Below, piece after piece: positions 19,339 to 31,599 of a stretch of 64,000 bases of DNA. A program made the position numbers and the translations under genes. Under the pieces are notes generated by a model, which made no database searches, was not told the DNA's origin, and worked only from the letters and a program-made list of their open reading frames with translations. The stretch is taken from the NCBI GenBank assembly GCA_025757985.1, contig CP107210.1, forward strand, positions 2,666,001 through 2,730,000, in the 5' to 3' direction. How positions within the stretch are numbered: position 1 is the first letter of the stretch; each line of letters starts with the position of its first letter. This DNA is from Oscillospiraceae bacterium. GTDB lineage: Bacteria; Bacillota; Clostridia; Oscillospirales; Ruminococcaceae.

Positions 19339-19605
19339 GGTATGTTCTCGCTTTCCTCATGGTTTCACCTATGGCGGTGCTGCGCGGCTGCACAGTACTG
19401 CATTATCAGCATACCCTAAAATCAGCCCCTGCGCAACCGCAAAAGGTTACAATTTGGTTACAACCGAGATAAGGCACACCGAACTGCCAAATTTTGGCCA
19501 CAATATTTATAGCTGTACCCGCTGTAGAATGACTAAATGTAGGAAAAAACGCGCAGTTCGGCGTTTTGACAACCAAGGCAGCACAAAATCTGTCGAAAAT
19601 TCTGG

Positions 19606-19634
19606 TTTACAAAGTGTTTTCCACCCGTTATAAT
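19606..19634 (+). promoter_or_regulatory. Promoter of the HTH regulator gene
   Basis: TTTACA (19606-19611), 17-bp spacer, TATAAT (19629-19634). Confidence 0.7.
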
Positions 19635-19718
19635 ATACAGCGTGTAGAAAATACGGCAGGGGCACTACTGCGGCCCGGCAGCAATGCCGGCACTGCCCCG
19701 GAACAGGATATACGGATC

Positions 19719-20417
19719 ATGGGGATCGAATTCAATCGCATTATCACGCTGCTGCGCAAGGAGCGCGGCATCACCCAGAAGCAGGCGGCACAGGATCTTG
19801 GCATCAGTCAGGCACAGCTCTCTCACTATGAGAAGGGCATCCGCGAGTGCGGCCTTGCGTTTGTGGTGCAGGTGGCGGACTATTACGATGTCAGCTGTGA
19901 CTATCTGCTGGGCCGCAGTGCAGAGCGCAGCGGGCAGACCATCTCAGTCGAGGAACTGCCAGAGGGAAACTCCGCCACCGGCGGCAGCGTCTATCGCGGC
20001 AGTGTGCTGCCCACGATGTACAAAAAGCTTATCGAAAACTCGCTGGACATCCTCTATGACAAGCTGCAGGAAAGCCGCGACAAGCAGCTTGTTGTGGGCG
20101 TCAGTGAGTACCTGATGCTGGCCGTCTACAAGATGTTCCGCCAGATGTACGAGGCCTCGCCCAAGAATGTCAGCGGCATGTTCCGCATCGGCTCGGCGCG
20201 GTGGAGCAGCAGCGCCGATGCCGCCATGAGCGTGGCAGAGGGTGATCTGTCCGCCGCCCTGACCGGGGAGGACGGCACCCGCGACAGCCTTGAGCCTGCC
20301 ACGCTGGCCCTCAGCACCGATCAGCTGGCACGGGACTATCCGCGCCACGCGACTAGCCTGTTCAACCTCGTCAAAAATGCCGAGGAATCGATGCGCGGCC
20401 TGAAAAAGGGCGAGTGA
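19719..20417 (+). CDS. XRE-type helix-turn-helix regulator
   Basis: 232 residues. The HTH domain occupies about 5-65 (IITLLRKERGITQKQAAQDL, then GISQAQLSHYEKGIR). The open frame continues upstream to 19566, but the promoter at 19606-19634 lies inside that extension, so the ATG at 19719 is preferred. The C-terminal 150 residues are helical with no recognised domain. Targets unknown; the gene is followed by a bidirectional terminator and an AbrB-type gene on the other strand. Confidence 0.85.
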   Translation: MGIEFNRIITLLRKERGITQKQAAQDLGISQAQLSHYEKGIRECGLAFVVQVADYYDVSCDYLLGRSAERSGQTISVEELPEGNSATGGSVYRGSVLPTMYKKLIENSLDILYDKLQESRDKQLVVGVSEYLMLAVYKMFRQMYEASPKNVSGMFRIGSARWSSSADAAMSVAEGDLSAALTGEDGTRDSLEPATLALSTDQLARDYPRHATSLFNLVKNAEESMRGLKKGE

Positions 20418-20439
20418 CCCCCGCTGTACGATACAAACC

Positions 20440-20485
20440 AAAGAGAGAGCGTACCGGCCTGCAGGCTGGTACGCTCTCTTTTTAA
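20440..20485. terminator. Bidirectional terminator
   Basis: GAGAGCGTACC-ggcctgcaggct-GGTACGCTCTC with flanking A and T runs, between converging genes. Confidence 0.85.
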
Positions 20486-20497
20486 GGACGCGGCCGC

Positions 20498-20746
20498 TTA
20501 TTTCGACAGCGCCTTGCGGCAGGCGGGGCAGATATACTTGCCGTGCAGCAGCACCGCATCGGGCGAAATGTCGCCGCAGAATACGCAGCTGCCCTGGGCG
20601 TGGTACTTGCGCAGAACGATGGCCTCCCCATCGGTAAAAATCTCCAGCGGGGTGTCCGGCGTAATGCCGTAGGTATTGCGCAGTTCCTTCGGCAGGACCA
20701 CGCGGCCCAGACTGTCAATGCTGCGAACGATACCGGTAGAAATCAT
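20498..20746 (-). CDS. AbrB/SpoVT-type transition-state regulator with zinc finger
   Basis: 82 residues. The N-terminal swapped-hairpin AbrB domain is clear: GIVRSIDSLGRVVLPKELR followed by PLEIFTDGEAIVLRKY. The C-terminus has two Cys pairs (CVFCGD and CPACRK) that would bind a zinc ion. The start at 20746 follows AGGAGGTACCAAA. Such proteins are global regulators of stationary-phase and adaptive genes. It has its own consensus promoter 80 bp upstream. Confidence 0.92.
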   Translation of the reverse strand: MISTGIVRSIDSLGRVVLPKELRNTYGITPDTPLEIFTDGEAIVLRKYHAQGSCVFCGDISPDAVLLHGKYICPACRKALSK

Positions 20747-20829
20747 TTTGGTACCTCCTGTTTTGTATTCCGGCACAGTGTGTCGAAAAACGATGCTCGA
20801 CTGATAGAACTGTCGAAGCGTGTACCCCT

Positions 20830-20858
20830 ATTATACGAGTTGTTGGCAGCGTTGTCAA
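20830..20858 (-). promoter_or_regulatory. Consensus sigma-A promoter of the AbrB-type gene
   Basis: Minus strand: TTGACA (20858-20853), 17-bp spacer, TATAAT (20835-20830); both hexamers perfect. Confidence 0.8.
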
Positions 20859-20994
20859 TATTTGGCAAAAATAAAATATGTAGATACATCGTTTTATTTT
20901 TGGAAGCTACAATGAAAAAACGAAAAAACGGACGAGTTTTTCATATATTGCAACATTTTTACATTACAACAGTTTTGACACGGGTTGAACATAT

Positions 20995-21031
20995 GTACAA
21001 AAAAGCGATGCGCCCGCGCGGGGCGCATCGC
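20995..21031 (-). terminator. Terminator of the peptide deformylase gene
   Basis: Minus strand: GCGATGCGCCC-gcgc-GGGCGCATCGC followed by TTTTTT. Confidence 0.8.
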
Positions 21032-21041
21032 CGTATACCTA

Positions 21042-21452
21042 TTATATAAGGATGCCGTTGCAGTGGTCCACCTCATGCTGGATGATCTGGGCAGTCCAGC
21101 CGGTGAAATTCTTTACATGGGTCTGCATCGCACGGTCCTGCCACTGGACCTTGATAGTCCTGTGGCGCCGCGCCCTGCGCTGCCCCTGCAGAGAAAGACA
21201 GCCTTCCTCGGTGAGGTAAGGACCCTTGCGGTAGACGATGACCGGATTGAACATCTCGCAAGGCGTGCCCTCGTTGTCAAAAACAATGATGGCTTTGTTC
21301 ACGCCGATCATATTGGCAGCCATGCCGACACAGCCATCCTTGTGGGCGGTCAGCGTGTCGAGCAGGTCATCGGCAACCGACAGGTCACCGGCATCTGCGG
21401 GCAGCGCCTTCTGCGCCAGAAAGACCACATCGGTCATCAGGGGACGAACCAT
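21042..21452 (-). CDS. def: Peptide deformylase
   Basis: Removes the formyl group from nascent N-termini. 136 residues, a short form. Metal ligands are present: C85 in EEGCLSLQG, H126 and H130 in QIIQHEVDHCNGILI with catalytic E127. Motif I reads GCVGMAANMIGV instead of the usual GxGLAAxQ, so the motif I glutamine is replaced by methionine, a departure to keep in mind. The start at 21452 follows GGAGG; promoter TTACAT-17-TATAAT is on the minus strand (21517-21489). Confidence 0.88.
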   Translation of the reverse strand: MVRPLMTDVVFLAQKALPADAGDLSVADDLLDTLTAHKDGCVGMAANMIGVNKAIIVFDNEGTPCEMFNPVIVYRKGPYLTEEGCLSLQGQRRARRHRTIKVQWQDRAMQTHVKNFTGWTAQIIQHEVDHCNGILI

Positions 21453-21520
21453 AGAAAAACCTCCTGCGGAATAGAATAGTATACCTTTATTATAGCGCAG
21501 GGCAGGCACAAATGTAAATG

Positions 21521-21721
21521 TCAGTAAGGCAGGGGGCCTAAGTATCCGCCAACCTGCCGGCATTGGAGCAGTACCGTGCGGCAGGATTCATCGGCCCGGC
21601 GCAGATATTCCTTCTTGCGGGCCAGATCGCGGCGCTGCTGCTCCTGCATCGCGCGGAAATGCGGGCAGGATTTGTGGCACCCCTGGCAGTACGAATGACA
21701 GTTCTTCTGGCATGGAAGCAT
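21521..21721 (-). CDS. Small cysteine-rich protein, unknown
   Basis: 66 residues, MLPCQKNCHSYCQGCHKSCP at the N-terminus: six cysteines in the first 19 residues, suggesting metal binding, then a charged helix (QEQQRRDLARKKEYLRRADE). The ribosome site AAAGGAG lies 10 bp before the ATG, supporting real translation. Its 3' end abuts the promoter of def. No function known to me. Confidence 0.55.
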   Translation of the reverse strand: MLPCQKNCHSYCQGCHKSCPHFRAMQEQQRRDLARKKEYLRRADESCRTVLLQCRQVGGYLGPLPY

Positions 21722-21904
21722 GGAAAAACACGCTCCTTTCAGTGGATCAGGTAACAGAGTCAGAAATCAGCTGGTACAAGATATAGTAGAAAAGAACCGT
21801 TTTTATGCCTATAGTATACACCATTCCGCATGTCACATCAAGGGGAAACCTGTAAGGAGCCTGTAAAGCTTTGTAAGTATTGCCCAACCTATATCGCTCA
21901 CAAA

Positions 21905-22200
21905 TCCCCCACCACCCCGTAGGGGCGGCATACATGCCGTCTGCGCACCTTGCCTATACCACCAACCTCACCCTCCACCACCCTGTAGGGGCCGGGCACG
22001 CCCGGCCCGCAGGCTTGCCATCACATCCCGTTCATCTTAACCCCGTAGGGGAGGGATTCATCCCTCCAGCATACCCAACGCAACCACCCACCCAACGGCC
22101 CACCCGTAGGGGCGGCATACATGCCGCCCGCGCACCACGCCAATACCACCAACCTACCCACCTGCTACCCCGTAGGGGCCGGGCATGCCCGGCCCGCAAC
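21905..22200. repeat. Repeat array upstream of the rRNA operon
   Basis: Five spaced palindromes: two gtaggggcggcatacatgccg copies (about 21920 and 22105), two ggggccgggcaygcccggcccgca copies (about 21987 and 22173) and a gtaggggagggattcatccctcc copy (about 22047). The unique spacers between them are AC-rich (accaacctcac, acccacctgctacc). No gene is supported from 21722 to 22300. Confidence 0.75.
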
Positions 22201-22302
22201 CTACCCGATACTACAGCTTGTATCCATCGCACAGCAAATCCCCAACATGCACCTTGCCCAAAAATCCCCCTCAAAATTTGTCGAAAAAATCAAAAACGCC
22301 CC

Positions 22303-22331
22303 TTGACAATAGTCATACACATTGCTATAAT
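22303..22331 (+). promoter_or_regulatory. rRNA operon promoter P1
   Basis: TTGACA (22303-22308), 17-bp spacer, TATAAT (22326-22331): perfect consensus. Confidence 0.9.
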
Positions 22332-22432
22332 AAGCAAGCTGTCCCGCGGCGGAAGCCGCGGCAAGCCCTTCTATCAACAGCTTGTACGCGTTTTTTGAAG
22401 AAAACTTCTTCAAAAAACTTTCAGAAAACCCC

Positions 22433-22461
22433 TTGACAATCAAGCGGTTCTGATATATAAT
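22433..22461 (+). promoter_or_regulatory. rRNA operon promoter P2
   Basis: TTGACA (22433-22438), 17-bp spacer, TATAAT (22456-22461): perfect consensus, 130 bp after P1 and embedded in the same ccccttgacaat context, indicating promoter duplication. Confidence 0.9.
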
Positions 22462-22657
22462 ATACAAGCTGTCAGCGAGAGCAGACAGCGCAGCAGGACC
22501 TTGAAAATTGAACAAAACTGAAACTTGTGGAACCTTGATCGTGGGTTTGGAAACCCACGTAAATCAATTCCAAATTTACAAGTAATTCATACAGGACGCA
22601 AGCGATTGTGTCTGAGTGATTACAGCGATTTAACACTTTGTAAGTGATTAAATACCA

Positions 22658-24287
<1,630 letters not shown>

Positions 24288-24518
24288 GGGAGTCAGACGA
24301 AATGATCTAGCTGGTCTAAATTATTTCGGACAGGAACACAGTTTCAGTATTGTTCAATTTTGAGGGTCTTGCTTTTGGCCTCAAAAGGCCAAAAGTCGGC
24401 GGAGCGATGAGCGAGCCGATAGCCTTGTTTAGAGGGAGCCGAACAGGCGACCATGAATAAAGGCTGCAGATAACCTCAAAAGCATAAGGGACAGCGAAAC
24501 CCGAAACGCAAGTAGCGC

Positions 24519-24594
24519 GGGGGTATAGCTCAGTTGGGAGAGCACCTGCTTTGCAAGCAGGGGGTCAAGGGTTCGAATCCCTTTATCTCCACCA
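24519..24594 (+). tRNA. tRNA-Ala (TGC)
   Basis: 76 nt with encoded CCA. Acceptor GGGGGTA pairs with TATCTCC and contains the G3-U70 alanine identity pair. Anticodon loop CTTTGCAAG gives TGC. It lies in the 16S-23S spacer. Confidence 0.97.
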
Positions 24595-24597
24595 TTT

Positions 24598-24674
24598 GGG
24601 CTGATAGCTCAGCTGGTTAGAGCACTCGGCTGATAACCGAGAGGTCGATGGTTCGAGTCCATTTCAGCCCACCA
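24598..24674 (+). tRNA. tRNA-Ile (GAT)
   Basis: 77 nt with encoded CCA. GGGCTGA pairs with TCAGCCC; anticodon loop CTGATAA gives GAT. It follows tRNA-Ala by 3 nt. Confidence 0.97.
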
Positions 24675-24934
24675 CAGGTTGCCTGTGAGGGCAACCCACA
24701 AATCCCTACAAATCCCTTATGAAGTCCTTCATTTGAAGGACGGATGTACCTTGAAAACTGAATATAGAACTGCGAAATGAGATTTTATTAGCTATGTAAA
24801 ATTCCTGATTTTAATAAAAATCTATAATTTCACCAAGCGGAACTGGAGCTTAGCAATAAGCGACAGTAAATGGTAAAATCTCGTTGGCAAATGGAGAATC
24901 TGAAATAAGATATGTTTATCGAAAGATAAACAAC

Positions 24935-27766
<2,832 letters not shown>

Positions 27767-27865
27767 ATCTTGATCAGATACTCTATTTGCTAAGAAAGCA
27801 GTTCGATATTCAGTTTTGAGGGTACATCCTCAACAAAAAGAGAAGCATGACGAAGGTCACGCGTT

Positions 27866-27984
<119 letters not shown>

Positions 27985-27997
27985 CTCTTTTATTATG

Positions 27998-28071
27998 GCC
28001 CGTTGGTCAAGCGGTTAAGACAGCGGCCTCTCACGCCGTTAACGTGGGTTCGATTCCCGCACGGGTCACCA
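27998..28071 (+). tRNA. tRNA-Glu (CTC), last gene of the rRNA operon and attachment site
   Basis: 74 nt with encoded CCA. GGCCCGT pairs with ACGGGTC (one G-U); anticodon loop CCTCTCACG gives CTC, reading GAG. Its 3' end is the attB of the prophage remnant: the crossover dinucleotide TC is at 28066-28067. Its own terminator now lies 6.3 kb away at 34347. Confidence 0.95.
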
Positions 28072-28091
28072 AACACAGACAAAAACGAACC
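28066..28091 (+). other. attL of the prophage remnant
   Basis: TC core (28066-28067) followed by a 24-bp attP half-site (28068-28091). The inverted half-site at 34310-34333 matches it at 21 of 24 positions. Joining the halves around TC gives a 50-bp imperfect palindrome, the usual form of a large-serine-integrase attP. Confidence 0.75.
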
Positions 28092-28151
28092 AGTCATTTA
28101 TATTTGTGAATGGCGTGTTCGGTATTGTCGTCGCCCGCGAGCCGGGCAACT

Positions 28152-28195
28152 AAAAAAGCCCCTCACCGTCGATATAGACGAGTGAGGGGCTTTTT
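28152..28195. terminator. Bidirectional terminator at the prophage left end
   Basis: AAAAAGCCCCTCAC (28153-28166) and GTGAGGGGCTTTTT (28182-28195) flank a 15-nt loop; it ends the minus-strand lysis genes. Confidence 0.85.
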
Positions 28196-28205
28196 CTATG
28201 CCTTA

Positions 28206-28670
28206 TTATTCAGTTTCGTCGGCTGCGCTTTCCTCGCCGCCCGATTTCTGCCGCAAGACGGCGAGAGCGTCTTTCAACGCCGGGGGCATGGGAACGCCCA
28301 TAATGCCGAGATTTTCGACGATACTCATGCCGTCATTTGCGCAGAAAAAGAGAATTACCGCCGTGCGCGTAACGCCCTCCGTTCCCGCGAGCAAGTCCAC
28401 CTTATAGGCGACCAGCACGACGAGCAAAATCGCGCCTTTTCTGAACAGGCCCTTGATGCTGGCCTTGCTCTCGAAAGTGCCGTCGGCGCTTTTCGGGCTC
28501 TTGTGCCAGATCAAGGCGCAGACGACGCCCGTAATGTAATCGACGGCCATAATGCAGACGAGGGCCTTGAGGGCCCCGTCCCATCCGCCGAGGGCCTCGG
28601 CGATAGCCGTGCCGACGAGAGAAAACGCGGTCAACGCGCCATAGTATGCAGTTCTTGCCTCGTTCATCAT
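28206..28670 (-). CDS. Phage holin
   Basis: 154 residues, toxin-secretion/phage-lysis holin type. Hydrophobic segments at about 11-30 (AYYGALTAFSLVGTAIAEAL), 37-60 (LVCIMAVDYITGVVCALIW) and 82-100 (KGAILLVVLVAYKVDLLAG). The DYITGV motif is typical of the family. It forms the membrane lesion that releases the lysozyme. The start ATG at 28670 follows GGGAGGACTGCTAAA and lies just after the lysozyme stop. Confidence 0.88.
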   Translation of the reverse strand: MMNEARTAYYGALTAFSLVGTAIAEALGGWDGALKALVCIMAVDYITGVVCALIWHKSPKSADGTFESKASIKGLFRKGAILLVVLVAYKVDLLAGTEGVTRTAVILFFCANDGMSIVENLGIMGVPMPPALKDALAVLRQKSGGEESAADETE

Positions 28671-28671
28671 T

Positions 28672-29481
28672 TTAGCAGTCCTCCCATGCAATGCCGTCGG
28701 CGGCGAGCGCCGCGGTGTGTTTCTTGTAGTCGCCCGCGCTCATGGGCCCGGCCTTGATGGTCTTGAGCGTGGGCGTGGTGTCGGTCGTTGGCTTGCTGGC
28801 CGTAAAGCCGTTGAGGCCCGCGGTCTTGATGATTGCCGGGTAGTCCTTATAGGCGACGTCGAGATCGACATTCCCGGTAATGCCGGGAACGCCGCCTGTG
28901 CTCGTGTACTGCCAAATACCGTTTACGACGGCGGCGGTGTCCTTAGAGGTATAGGCCGCCTCCCAAACATCATAGGCGGACAGCTTGGCCCCCTCGAGGT
29001 AGTTGAGATAGAAGTCGCGCGAGCAATAGATCATGCCGTAATAGCCCGCGGCCTCGATGGCCTTGAGCGCGGCGGCGACGATTGCCGTATTATTCGCGGC
29101 GTTCGCTTTCTTGTCGTACTTGTACCCCGTGGCCTTGCCGTCGTGTGTTCCGTACTCGATGTCGTAGGCGACGGGGTACTCGATTTTGTACGGCTTGATC
29201 GCGGCGATAACGTCGCGGATAGTTTTCTCGGCGGCGGCGGGCGTCGTGTCGTAGCAGTAGACGAACACGCCGACGGGGATTCCGAGCTCGTTGCACTTTT
29301 TGAGACTTGCGAGGGCGATATTGTCCAGAATGAGCCCGCCCTTGCCGCTGCGCGAGGAATAGCCGATTCTCACCATGTCAAAGCCGGGGGCGCCGTTGTT
29401 CATGCGTTTCAGCCACGCGGCGACGCTGGCCCAGTTCTTAATCGGGTGATGATAGTTTGTGTCGATACCGTAGACGTTCAT
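28672..29481 (-). CDS. GH25 lysozyme (phage endolysin)
   Basis: 269 residues. The glycoside hydrolase 25 domain spans about 1-205: MNVYGIDTNYHHPIKNWASV carries the first acidic residue, then FVYCYDTTPAAAEKTIRD, the catalytic PVAYDIEY and IWQYTSTGGVPGITGNVDLD. It cuts the glycan backbone of peptidoglycan. A Pro/Thr linker (about 230-245) leads to a short C-terminal segment (KTIKAGPMSAGDYKKHTAAL) that may bind the wall. Pairs with the holin downstream. Confidence 0.92.
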   Translation of the reverse strand: MNVYGIDTNYHHPIKNWASVAAWLKRMNNGAPGFDMVRIGYSSRSGKGGLILDNIALASLKKCNELGIPVGVFVYCYDTTPAAAEKTIRDVIAAIKPYKIEYPVAYDIEYGTHDGKATGYKYDKKANAANNTAIVAAALKAIEAAGYYGMIYCSRDFYLNYLEGAKLSAYDVWEAAYTSKDTAAVVNGIWQYTSTGGVPGITGNVDLDVAYKDYPAIIKTAGLNGFTASKPTTDTTPTLKTIKAGPMSAGDYKKHTAALAADGIAWEDC

Positions 29482-29484
29482 AGT

Positions 29485-29643
29485 TTAGACCTCCGAATCG
29501 TTCTCGAATTTCTCGCCCGTGATTTCCTCGTACTGCTCGGGCGTGATGATCTTAGGACAGTACGAGCGCAATTTCTCTTTGTACGCGGCCCGCTTTTCCT
29601 CTGTCTGTTGCAAACGGTACTGCGTTTTTAAAAAGCGGAACAT
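29485..29643 (-). CDS. Small phage protein, XkdX-region type
   Basis: 52 residues, MFRFLKTQYRLQQTEEKRAA at the N-terminus and KIITPEQYEEITGEKF near the C-terminus, which resembles the short proteins that sit between tail and lysis genes in Firmicutes phages. The start follows GGAGGTGAGTAAA. Role unknown. Confidence 0.65.
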   Translation of the reverse strand: MFRFLKTQYRLQQTEEKRAAYKEKLRSYCPKIITPEQYEEITGEKFENDSEV

Positions 29644-29644
29644 T

Positions 29645-29998
29645 TTACTCACCTCCAAACATAGCCGCAAGAATATCGTTCCCCAACGCCTCGAGCGCCT
29701 CAATGCGTTCGAGCGTTGTCGGCAGTGTGATGGCCTCCGGCGCCCATGCGGCGGCCCGCTTATAGGCCGCGTCGGTGTCCGCGGTAATTTCCTCGAGCGT
29801 TACCGCGGCCCGCATATAGGCGACGTCTGCCGTGTAATAGACGCACGGCACGGCGGCGGCAGGGTCGGGGCCGTTGTCGGCAACGTCCTCAACCTTTTCG
29901 ACGTTGCGAGCAATCCAAACGTCGGCGAGCCCCCCGGGCAACTCGAAAAATTCAACCTCGGGCGGCTCTGTCGCGTACTGAACACGTTTCTCGATCAT
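29645..29998 (-). CDS. Phage tail-region protein, unknown
   Basis: 117 residues starting MIEKRVQYATEPPEVEFFEL, of a type seen between tail-fibre and lysis genes in Clostridial siphophages. Start follows GAAAGGAGCGAAAAC. The N-terminal half is beta-rich, the C-terminal 60 residues helical (ITADTDAAYKRAAAW, LERIEALEALGNDILAAMFG). It is immediately downstream of the DGR reverse transcriptase but is acidic and does not look like the basic DGR accessory protein Avd. Confidence 0.6.
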   Translation of the reverse strand: MIEKRVQYATEPPEVEFFELPGGLADVWIARNVEKVEDVADNGPDPAAAVPCVYYTADVAYMRAAVTLEEITADTDAAYKRAAAWAPEAITLPTTLERIEALEALGNDILAAMFGGE

Positions 29999-30011
29999 GT
30001 TTTCGCTCCTT

Positions 30012-31205
30012 TCAAGCTGCGGCGGCGAGCTCTGCTCGCGCGGCGGCTGATATAACGTTACTCGCGGCCCGCGATACTTCGACGATGTGCAATTTTGCAC
30101 TGATTCCGACGCTGTCCGTGTGTGAGAAGTAGCCGCGATAGCTTATAATGCGGCGGGCCGCCTTGATCGTGATATAGCCGCCCGTCTCCAAATACGCCCA
30201 CGCCCGCAAGAATTGCCGCCGTGCGCGTACAAAAATACGCGCACGCACGGTTGTGCGGTCGCGCCGAATGACAAAGCCCATAATGTCGATAGGTTCTTTT
30301 GCGAGGGCCTTGACGTGCCATATAGGTTTTATTTCGAGGCCGAGCTCGTCGCGCAGATATGCGCAGAACAGACGGGCGGCTTTCTTGACGTCTTTGAAAG
30401 CTGCGCCGATGAATAGTATATCGTCCATGTAGAACAATACAAAGCCCACGAGGCGCACCCGCGCCGCCCTGCCTGTCCTGCGCTTGCGTATTTTATATAG
30501 TTGCTCGGTTGCGAAATGGTAGGCGTATGAAAGCATATAATTACAAAGAAATTGCGACAAAAAAGAGCCGATACTAAAACCGTGCTGAAATGTCGAAAGC
30601 AATGCGTCAACGAACCATAAGAGAACGGGGTTCTTGTGAACGTCACGCCGTAGGCGGCGCATTACGGCCCGCCGCGTTAAATTCTGGTAGCAATGCCGAA
30701 CGTCCATCTTTACGAAATACTTGCTTTTTGTGCCGTGCGGGTCTTTTCGCCGAATAAATCTCTCAATAGCCCGTTTCCCGTCCACTTGGCCGCGGCCCGG
30801 TATGCTCGCGCATTGATAGCGCCCTATTTTTGCCCGAAATAGAGGCATGAGGGCCCAAACGGCGACGTAGTCCATGCACTGTTGCAACGTGCTCTCGACG
30901 CCTATGAGACGAATTTTCCCGTTGCTCTCGTCCGCCCGCTCGTAGTAGCGTATCGGCAGTAGGTCGAGCGAGCGGCGGCGGATTCTGGCCGCAATCTCTA
31001 CGGCGACGCCCTTGATTGCCGGGGCAAATGCCCCGTTGTCGTGCTTTCTAATAGCCTCGTCGATCTGGCCTTGCGTGAGGTCGCTGTGCCTCATGGCGAG
31101 GCGCTGGAAGTTGCGGCGCCCCGTTTTCCCTGCAAAGCACAGAGCGATGAACGGTTCGATCTGTTCCGGGTCTGTTATGTCAATGTCTTTGCAATATGTT
31201 TTCAT
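30012..31205 (-). CDS. DGR reverse transcriptase
   Basis: 397 residues, apparently full length. Catalytic blocks: KMDVRHCYQNL (motif A, D168), the DGR-specific motif B FSIGSFLSQFLCNYMLS, in which IGxxxSQ (212-218) replaces the QGxxxSP of group II intron enzymes, and FVLFYMDDILFIG (motif C, YMDD 259-262). SIPGRGQVDGKRAIERF also fits DGR enzymes. It copies TR RNA with errors at adenines to re-write the variable repeat. The TR lies 187 bp upstream in the same direction. No Avd gene is visible nearby. Confidence 0.93.
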   Translation of the reverse strand: MKTYCKDIDITDPEQIEPFIALCFAGKTGRRNFQRLAMRHSDLTQGQIDEAIRKHDNGAFAPAIKGVAVEIAARIRRRSLDLLPIRYYERADESNGKIRLIGVESTLQQCMDYVAVWALMPLFRAKIGRYQCASIPGRGQVDGKRAIERFIRRKDPHGTKSKYFVKMDVRHCYQNLTRRAVMRRLRRDVHKNPVLLWFVDALLSTFQHGFSIGSFLSQFLCNYMLSYAYHFATEQLYKIRKRRTGRAARVRLVGFVLFYMDDILFIGAAFKDVKKAARLFCAYLRDELGLEIKPIWHVKALAKEPIDIMGFVIRRDRTTVRARIFVRARRQFLRAWAYLETGGYITIKAARRIISYRGYFSHTDSVGISAKLHIVEVSRAASNVISAAARAELAAAA

Positions 31206-31391
31206 TCGCCTGTAAAAAAGTCTTTTGGTGAGCGCAGTAGCGTTCGGTTAGGCGTTTCCGCCTTTACTACTAACAACGAACGAGGCCCACGACCTCGCCC
31301 CGGCCCGCGCGGGGCCGTGCCGGTTTCAACTCAATTTTCGGGTATTCCCGAGGAATATGCCGCAAGGTATAAATACTTTGTTCACCAAAAA

Positions 31392-31493
31392 CGCGGCCCG
31401 AGATGTTCCACCTCGCGTTGCCGAGGCCGTTGTTCGAGTTAGCGCACCCGAGGGCGGCATTCGTGCCGTTCCTGAGGTTGCCGACGGCCTGCC
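31392..31493 (-). repeat. DGR template repeat (TR)
   Basis: 102 bp, 90 identical to the VR at 31629-31730 (offset 237). All 12 differences (plus-strand positions 31406, 31407, 31413, 31430, 31433, 31434, 31440, 31464, 31473, 31478, 31479, 31490) are T on the plus strand, that is A on the sense (minus) strand. Of the 21 sense adenines in the TR, 12 have changed in the VR; none of the other 81 positions has. Asn AAC and Arg AGG codons predominate at the mutable sites. Confidence 0.95.
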
Positions 31494-31559
31494 GGGCAGA
31501 GAAAGAAAACCGCGGACGCTGGCGACATATCCCTATTTTGATTTTGCTTATAAGCTCAT

Positions 31560-31599
31560 GAGGGGGCCGGGCCCCCTCTTTGCGGCCTTATGCCGCAAA
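31560..31599. other. Two hairpins downstream of the VR
   Basis: On the minus strand downstream of the VR: an 8-bp stem TTTGCGGC/GCCGCAAA with a 5-nt loop (31579-31599), then a 7-bp GAGGGGG/CCCCCTC stem with a 5-nt loop (31560-31578). The first begins 30 bp past the VR and covers the target stop codon. In the Bordetella phage DGR a hairpin just past the VR is needed for retrohoming; these are candidates for that role. Confidence 0.6.

Noticed and set aside
21905..22200. CRISPR array
   Set aside because: Five palindromes of differing families with irregular spacing; not a direct repeat of fixed length and no cas genes.
21880..22398. Open frames made of AGHARP / GRACPAP peptides in spacers
   Set aside because: Translations of the ggggccgggcatgcccggcc repeats, no ribosome sites.
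29645..29998. DGR accessory protein Avd
   Set aside because: Acidic, wrong position (after the RT) and no four-helix basic pattern; more like a tail-region protein.
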